64,000 bases of DNA, taken from NCBI RefSeq assembly GCF_041296385.1, contig NW_027183525.1:248001-312000 (forward strand), given 5' to 3'. Shown in pieces: positions 57,950-64,000 of the stretch. The position numbers and the translations under genes are program-made. The stretch comes from Aphelocoma coerulescens (Eukaryota > Chordata > Aves > Passeriformes > Corvidae). Numbering within the stretch: the stretch's first letter is position 1; every line of letters begins with the position of its first letter. Below the pieces are notes generated by a model. It was not told the origin of the DNA and made no database searches. It was given only the letters and a program-made list of their open reading frames with translations.

Positions 57950-58330
57950 GCCCTGGGGCTCCTGGGGCTTCGTGCTTTCCTTCCTAAGGAAAAGAACCGT
58001 CCTTCTCATCCAGGCTCCCATGGCCAAAACTGAAATTCTACCTCCCAAATTCTGTCTATCCAAGGATTGCTCCCAGACAAAAGCTGCCATGAGAGACAGG
58101 TCTGGCTGCCCTCACCCATGGTGGCCACCTCTCATCTTCTTCCTAAACTCTTGGACTTTGTGCTTTACTTTCATGTGGAATAAACCCATCCTTCTCAACA
58201 AGGTGCCCATGGCCAAAATTGGGATTCCACCTCCCAAATTCCCAATATCCAAGGGCTGCTCCCAGACAAACCTGCCAGGACAGACAGATGTGGCTGGCCT
58301 TGGCCTCTGGTGGCTGTGTCTCATCTGCCC
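57950..58330 (+). repeat. Tandem duplication of a ~188-bp unit
   Basis: Two copies, about 57950-58140 and 58141-58330. They share GGACTTTGTGCTTT-like starts, CCATCCTTCTCA, GCCCATGGCCAAAA, TTCCACCTCCCAAATTC, ATCCAAGGGCTGCTCCCAGA and GTGTCTCATCT ends. The beginning of a third copy (CTTGG-type start, CGGTGCTGCCCTTCC) follows at 58331. One open frame runs through both copies but has no known domain. Confidence 0.8.
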
Positions 58331-58369
58331 CTGAAACCCTGGGGCTCGGTGCTGCCCTTCCTCTGGAGA

Positions 58370-58520
58370 CCACTGTGACCCCGCGTGGCCTCGTGGAACC
58401 CAGGGGCCGTTGTGACCCTGCAGGGCTGGTGGCACCAAGGGAACCATTGTGACCCTGTGGCGTTCCATGGAGCCAAGGGGCCACTGTGGCACTGCTGGGC
58501 CCCAAAGAACCGAGGGGCCT
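58370..58520 (+). repeat. 37-bp minisatellite, second flank copy
   Basis: Monomers of the GGAACCxxGGGGCCxTTGTGACCCTGxxGG type, about four, in the same orientation as the copies at 47875-48250. Confidence 0.7.
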
Positions 58521-58539
58521 TTGTGACAGGGCAGCTGGG

Positions 58540-58800
58540 GAGGTCCAGAGTGGACACCAGGAGAAAGGAATTTCCCTCCCAGGCAGGGCTGGGGTGCAAC
58601 ACGTCCCCCAGAAGGAGCCTGGAGCAGCCCAAGGCTTTGTGTGCCCAGGTAGAGGCAGGCAGGACGCAGAGCTGCCGGCAAAGGAAGGGGCCAGCCAGGT
58701 GGGGCAGCCGGGGGGATGAGGACAGCCTGCAGGGACAGAGGCGCAGGGCAGGGACAGCGTGGCACAGCCTGGGCTGCAGAGGGCAGAGGGATGGGCAGCA
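58540..58800 (-). repeat. Dispersed repeat R1, inverted copy
   Basis: Read on the minus strand, GCCTCTGTCCCTGCAGGCTG ... CTGCCCCACCTGGCTGGCCC ... GGAGGGAAATTCCTTTCTCC corresponds to the plus-strand sequence at 47380-47620. No gene was recognised from 58800 to 59200. Confidence 0.55.
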
Positions 58801-59199
58801 GCTGCAAGGCCCTGACAGAGCCAACTTGTGCAGCCCTTTGGCCACGGCTGCTGGCCCTGGCCCTGAGGCCAGCAGGAGACAAGTGACCCTTGCAGCCCTG
58901 GGGCCTCAGTGCCTCCTTGTCCCTGCCCAGCAGCCTGGCAGGGGCCGCCCCATGGTGCTGCCCTGGGCACTGCCCATCCCCACTTCCCAGTGCCCCGGCA
59001 AGAGCCCTGAGCACTGAGGGAGGGACAGGATCTGCCTTGCCAGGGGCTGGGGCTCAGGCCTTGGCCCTTTGCACTCAGGGAACACAGCCAGGTTTGCTCA
59101 GCACCAGAGACACCTTTCCCTTGCTTGTCCCCACCTGCCATCGCTGCCTCCAGAGTTCTGCTCTCACTGGAACCTGGGGACACTTTCACGTGAGTCGTG

Positions 59200-60749
59200 T
59201 CCTGATGGGACCCATTAAAAGTTCAAGAAACTTTGGACTTTGAATCTTTGAGTTCTTGAGAAGTTTTTTGAAGACGCTCTGAGGGACTGAGTCTGATGTG
59301 AACAACACCAAAGGCCTGAGAGGGTCATTAAAGTCCTTGTGCTGCTGCTGTGCTGCTGAGCTGGGCCGGGCTCCTGGCACAGAGGGAACTCTCAAGCTCC
59401 TGGCAACCAGCGAGAGCTTCAAAGAGGCAGCTCTGCTGAGGAGCAGCTCCTCTGCCTGCCCAGCAGGGCTGAGGGCACTGCCTGCAGGTACCTGGGAGGA
59501 GTGAGCAGAGAGCTAGCTAAAGCAGCTGGAAGGACAGCTCTGAACTCATTCGTGGAGAAACCTTCACAGCGTGGGACACAGTGAGTCTCTGGCTGCAGGG
59601 ATCCTCTAGAGCTGGCCCATGACACGGCTGCCATGGCTGTGAGGATGGCTCTGCTGCCGTTCCTGCCTTGGGGGAGGATGTGCTGCAGAGCGGGGCTGCC
59701 CTGGGCACTGTCAGAGGGACAGGGCAGGACGGCTCCTGCTGCCAGGGCCGGCTGCAGGCTCTGAAGGTGGGCAGGAGCCAGGGGTGCCCAGGGCTGTCCT
59801 GCAGAGCAGCTCCTGCAGCCCTGAGGGCTCTTTGCCAGGCCAGGGCATCTGCCACCTGCCAGGGGCAGCTCTCAGCCTGCCTGGGAGCTCCCCATGGGCT
59901 GTGGGGAGGAGTTGGAGGTGGAAGGAGCGGCCCCCCTCAGGGCAGACTCCTCCTGCTGGGGAGGTGGTGCTGCATGGCCAGAGCTGCTCTCAGCTTTCTC
60001 CTCAAGGGAAGGGAAAGGGGCTCTCAGGTTTGTCTGTGTCACTGAGACTCCTGCACTGCTGCCCTGGGGATCAGCAGCTCTGCCTCAGATCTCCCTCAGG
60101 AAGTGCCTCCTCACACTCCTCTGCCTGCAGACAGCACCAGCAGCACCTTGGCTTGCAGCATCTCCCTTTGTCTGAGCTGCCCTTCAGGCCCTGCTGCCAG
60201 GGAGATGCCCCTGGGCAGTGCCCTGTGCTGGGAGGGCTCTGCAGGGCAGAGCTGAGCCCCCAGGGCTGGGCTGGGCTCTGGCAGCACTGGCAGGGACAAG
60301 CCTTGGACCCAGAGAAACAGCTGCCAGGAGGCACAACTGCAGGCAGCAGAGAGCCAGAGCAACCACAGCTGCACAGGGAAAGGAAGAAGGGTTTAGAGCA
60401 ATGGTTTTGAAATTGGGGCCTTCAAAAAGTCACTTTATTTTTCAAGCCCATTTTAAGTACAATCACCAGGAAATAGAGGGAGGTGAAATGAGCAAAGGGC
60501 ACCTGTGTGGGGACCAGCAGGTCCGACTGCACTGGGGCACAGGGAGCCCTGTTTTCCCTCTGGGCCCCCAGTGTTCAGGCTGAGAGCAACGCTGAGGATG
60601 AGGCAGCAGCACAAACCTGAGCTCAGAAATCAAAAAGCTTAGCCAAGTTCTGTCACAGGAGGAGAAGTTGTTTTGAGGGGATTCCTAAGAAAATAGCATA
60701 GGATTGACTCAGGGGAATCTGTCCCAGCTTGTCAATGCCTTCTTCCAAC
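59200..60749 (+). other. 5' flank of the olfactory receptor pseudogene
   Basis: No coding domain was seen. The stretch includes an AT-richer part (59210-59340) and GC-rich sequence with CAGG/CTGCC runs. Bird OR genes usually have non-coding 5' exons upstream; none could be delimited here. Open frames at 59784-60410 and 59668-60045 have no family resemblance. Confidence 0.4.
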
Positions 60750-60751
60750 AG
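60738..60751 (+). promoter_or_regulatory. Likely splice acceptor before the OR coding exon
   Basis: CCTTCTTCCAACAG ends 14 bases before the ATG. OR genes typically have an intron-less coding exon preceded by a 5' UTR intron, which fits this position. Confidence 0.5.
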
Positions 60752-60765
60752 TCCAGAGTGCAGAA

Positions 60766-61697
60766 ATGTCCAACAGCAGCTCCATCAGGCACTTCCTCCT
60801 GCTGGCATTGGCAGACACGCGGCAGCTGCAGCTCCTGCACTTCTGCCTCTTCCTGGGCATCTCCCTGGCTGCCCTCCTGGCCAACGGCCTCATCATCAGT
60901 GCCGGAGCCTGCGGCCAGCACCTGCCCAGCCCCGTGTTCTTCTTCCTGCTCAGCCTGGCCCTCAGCGACCTGGGCTCCATCTGCACCACTGTCCCCAAGG
61001 CCATGCACAATTCCCTCTGGGCACCAGGCACCTCTCCTACTCAGCATGTGCTGCTCAGGTGTTTTTCTTTCTGTTCTTCATCTCAGCAGAGTATTCCCTC
61101 CTCCTCATCATGTGCTACGACCGCTACGTGTCCATCTGCAAAGCCCTGCACTACGGGGCCCTCCTGGGCAGCAGAGCTTGTGCCCACATGGCAGCAGCTG
61201 CCTGGGCCAGTGCCTTTCTCTACACTCTCATGCACATGGCCAATACATTTCCCCTGCCCCTGTGCCAGGGCAATGGCCTGGGCCACTTCTTCTGGGAAAT
61301 CCCACACATCCTCAAGCTCTCCTGCTCCAAATCCTACCTCAGGGAACTTGGGCTCATCGCTGTCAGTGTCTGTTTGGTATTTGGCTGTTTTGTGTTCATT
61401 GTTTTCTCCTATGTGCAGATCTTCAGGGCCGTGCTGAAGATCCCCTCTGAGCAGGGCCGGCACAAAGCCTTTTCCACGTGCCTCCCTCACCTGGCCATGC
61501 TCTCTCTGTTCCTCAGCACTGTTATATTTTCCTACCTGAAGCCCCCCTCCATCTCCTCCCCATCCCTGGATGTGGCAGTGTCAGTTCTGTACTCGGTGCT
61601 GCCTCCAGCCCTGAACCCCCTCATCTACAGCCTGAGGAAGCAGGAGCTCAGGGATGCCCTGAGGAAAAGGATCACGGCCGGTTTTCAGCAGCAATAA
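60766..61697 (+). pseudogene. Olfactory receptor pseudogene, OR14-like (avian gamma-c type), 1-bp deletion
   Basis: A seven-helix odorant receptor coding exon. ATG at 60766 gives MSNSSSIRHFLLLALADTRQ (N-glycosylation site at residue 2-5), then TM1 and TM2 to NSLW near residue 85. At about 61021 the frame shifts: the receptor continues in the next phase with GTRHLSYSACAAQ, CYDRYVSICKALHYG (the DRY motif), KAFSTCLPHL (TM6) and NPLIYSLRKQ (TM7), ending in TAA at 61695-61697. The span is 932 bp; one restored base gives a length divisible by three (310 codons), so a single 1-bp deletion in TGGGCACC explains the break. As it stands, translation ends in the wrong frame at 61437. In extracellular loop 2 the usual FFC is FFW, losing a conserved disulfide Cys. 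Ligand unknown; related passerine genes form large tandem families. Confidence 0.9.
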
Positions 61698-61698
61698 A
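61693..61698 (+). promoter_or_regulatory. AATAAA overlapping the OR stop codon
   Basis: The stop TAA sits inside AATAAA (CAGCAATAAACTC). If used, the 3' UTR would be only tens of bases. It may equally be chance. Confidence 0.35.
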
Positions 61699-63599
61699 CT
61701 CTCATTCTCCTGCAGAGCTGCTCTGATGTGACTCATTAATGCCCACTCTGTGTCCTGTGTTTGTTGCTGCTGACACAGGTGTTACGCTGCTGTGAATTTG
61801 TTCACACAAAAATCTTTGTCTGTTCCATTTTTAATTTGGTATTTGCCTTTCCAGTGTGACCCAGAGACTGTAGAAACGGGGAGCTGCACTACAGTATGTG
61901 TGTGCTGGAACAAAAGAAAGAAGCCTGTGTTGTCTTGTTTCCCTGACATCTTTCCTCCCTGACTTCTCTGGAGCTGCAGGGTCGGTGCCTCTGGGCAGAG
62001 CTGGGGGAGAAAAGAGTCCCAGCAGGAGAGCACTGCCAGGGAGCCCCAGGACTTCTCCTCCGTAACTCCTCTTCCTTCCCTTCCACACTCCCCTGCAGAG
62101 CCCCTGTGTTGGTTTCAGGCCTCAGGGCTCTGTCAGCTGGGTCCCAGTCCTGCTGTGTGACTGCCCAGGGACTGCAGGCAGGGACAGGCCGTGGGCACTG
62201 CTGGGACAGAGCTGGGCTCTGCAGCAGCATTTCCATCATGCGAGGGCATCTCCCCAGTGCAGGGCCTGAAAGCTTCAATCTCCTTCCCAATTTTGTCTCC
62301 AGGATGTGCCCAACGCAGCACCCTGGAGAGGAAACCAGCCCTGAGCAGCAAAGGGTGGCAGTGCTCAGGGTGGGGGCACCCAGCAGTGCCCTGGCAAAGC
62401 CAGCGCCGCTGCCAGCAGGGGCCTCTCTGCCCAGCTCACAGAGGTTGTTCTTCCCTCCATGGAGGGACATCCAGGGACCGGGTCAGGGCTCCGTGTTTGC
62501 AGTGCACAGACAAGACACAGCCCTGAACACCCTGTGTGGGGGGGGGGGGACATAAACCCAGCGAGCACAAACACCTTCAGCTGTTCCTGGAGTTCCCAGA
62601 GAGTGCCGTCCCCTGGGAACCCCCTGGATGCGGGGCTGGGATGAGCTCCTGTGCACAGAGCTCCCCGTGCCCATCCCTGCGGCCGTGGGGCACCTCGGGC
62701 AGGGGCAGGGCAGGGTGACACCCGCAGGGCTGAGCTCCCTGCCAGGCTCTGGCAGCGGCAGCAGAGCCCAGGGAGCCCCTGCCCGTGCTGCAATGAACTG
62801 TCTGTGAGCGTGCCAGGGAAGGACTCGTGTCCCTGAGCAGCCCTGGGGCTGTGAGCAGGGCATGAGCCCAGCTCAGGGGTGGGCACCCGACAGAGCCCTG
62901 ACGCTTCTGGGTGTGCCCATAAGAGAAGGCTTGGGCAAGGTGACCGTGGTAAAACCTCTCTGTCCATCAAGTGACAACCAAGTGTCTCTGGCACTGTCCC
63001 TCCCCAGCCAGGCACCGGGAGAAAATAAGCTGAGAAAACTGTGAGTCACCATGAAGAGAGATTAATGGTTAGGGAAAGGAAGTAAAGAGCAAAGGCCAAA
63101 TGCAGAAGCAAAGAAACCACAGGGAGGCAAGAATTCAGTGCATGGAGTGGCTGCCTTGGAAGACAAATGGATCAATATAGAAAATCCAGACACCCTCTCG
63201 CCCCCTTCCTTTCCCCCAGTCCATTGCTGACCCTGACGTCCCATGGAATGGGAGATCCCTTGGGTCAGTCCAGCCCAGCTGTCCCCTCCCTGTGCCCTTG
63301 GGAACACTTGCCCACCCCCAGCCCATGGTTTGGGGGGGCTGCAGAGACGCCTCATGCGGGGCCAGCCCTGCTCAGGGACAGCCAAAGCCTTGGGCTGGGA
63401 CCAAGCCCGCTGCAGCCACAAGTGGCAAGCACAGCAGCCCAGGGGCTGCTCTGGACAAAGGCAACTCCAGCCCAGCCACAGCCTGGCCAAGGGGGCTCAG
63501 GGGGCTCTTCCCACCTCTGTCATTCCATGAATCTTCTCCCTGCAGAGCTCTGTGGAGACACAAGTGACAGAGAGGCAGAAGCAGAGCTATAAAATGCAC
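61699..63599. other. 3' flank of the OR pseudogene, no gene seen
   Basis: An AT-richer part (61720-61930) is followed by GC-rich sequence with a 12-base G run near 62537-62548. Overlapping open frames of up to 216 codons on the minus strand (62365-63015) and 142 codons (63062-63490) lack recognisable domains. Confidence 0.4.
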
Positions 63600-63790
63600 C
63601 AGTACAAACACAGCAGCTCCTGTGAGGAATGAACCCTCCCAGGGCAGCGCTGGGGCAGGAGAAGCACCCAGAGGGAGGATGAGCTCAGGGCATGTGTGTG
63701 TGTCCAAGGCACAGAGGGTGAGGCTGGGCAGAGGTCAGGGCAGGGCTGGCAATGGCAGCGCAGAGCTGAGGGCAGCGAGATTGTCCATTG
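63600..63790 (-). repeat. Dispersed repeat R1, third copy (inverted)
   Basis: The minus strand gives GCCTCACCCTCTGTGCCTTGG ... ACACACACATGCCCTGAGCT ... CTCCCTCTGGGTGCTTCT, closely matching the plus strand at 47510-47600. This makes a long-range inverted pair about 16 kb apart. Confidence 0.75.
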
Positions 63791-64000
63791 GGACACGACG
63801 CAGCCTCATGGAACTCAGCAGGCCCCTGTGCCAACATGGAATCTCATGGAAACACGGCTCCACTGACAAGGCGGGGCCTCAGAGGACGCAGGTGCCACTG
63901 GGCCATTGCCAGCTCCTGTGGAATCCAGCGTCCATAGTGACAGCTGACAGCGCAGCCTCAGGGCTACATGGGGACCATTGTGACAATCTCATGGAACCAA
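63790..64000 (+). repeat. 37-bp minisatellite at the right window edge
   Basis: Diverged monomers with CTCATGGAACTCAGCAGGCC, CATGGGGACCATTGTGACA and CTCATGGAACCAA. It continues past the window end in the same orientation as the other two flank copies. Confidence 0.65.

Noticed and set aside
58112..59189. Minus-strand frames of 300-348 codons
   Set aside because: They run through the 188-bp repeat, the 37-bp minisatellite and repeat R1 in turn, and overlap each other in two phases.

Overview
The window looks like vertebrate, very probably songbird (passerine), nuclear DNA. The support is an OR14-like (avian gamma-c type) olfactory receptor, pieces of PIM-like kinase genes of a kind expanded in passerines, an avian-alpharetrovirus-like env, a bird-type solo LTR, and many GC-rich minisatellites. 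No bacterial, plasmid or CRISPR features are present. The species and chromosome cannot be told from the sequence.

Region 1 (1-47173) is a head-to-tail macrosatellite that runs off the left edge of the window. Its unit is 2193 bp. There are 18 complete units and a truncated nineteenth, nearly identical to each other. Most of the length variation comes from a nested 75-bp repeat present 3, 4 or 5 times per unit, giving 2118, 2193 or 2268 bp. One unit also carries an 8-bp insertion (2276 bp). The 75-bp repeat appears to be two diverged copies of a 37-bp minisatellite that also occurs, in the opposite orientation, in the right flank. No convincing protein gene was found in the unit.

Region 2 (1761-7861, inside unit 1) is a young endogenous retrovirus on the minus strand. 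It has nearly identical 831/832-bp LTRs, a 5-bp target duplication, a tRNA-Lys-like primer site and a polypurine tract. Its leader holds six ~68-bp repeats. The gag has a normal matrix start and a very long Pro/Ala-rich tract. A large deletion joins the start of capsid to the end of integrase. The env frame is uninterrupted and its tail lies in the LTR. The gag/integrase parts look betaretroviral and env looks alpharetroviral, so the element is a mosaic. All of its frames lie in one phase, separated by single stop codons.

Region 3 (47174-64000) is a repeat-rich flank with decayed genes. In order it holds: a dispersed GC-rich repeat with the 37-bp minisatellite; a decayed gammaretrovirus-like provirus on the plus strand (RNase H, integrase, env, probable LTR); a TGACATCACAG minisatellite; a bird-type LTR fragment; two PIM-like kinase pseudogene pieces on the minus strand; TTCC and CATCC microsatellites; a CpG-rich block; a 188-bp tandem duplication; and an olfactory receptor pseudogene on the plus strand with one 1-bp deletion. 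Two further, inverted copies of the dispersed repeat lie near 58.6 and 63.7 kb.

No working cellular gene can be supported. The longest intact reading frame with a recognisable product is the retroviral env. The main biology here is repeat turnover: a homogenising macrosatellite with recent local duplications, a recent retroviral insertion into one unit, and a flank of duplicated, decaying multigene-family members.
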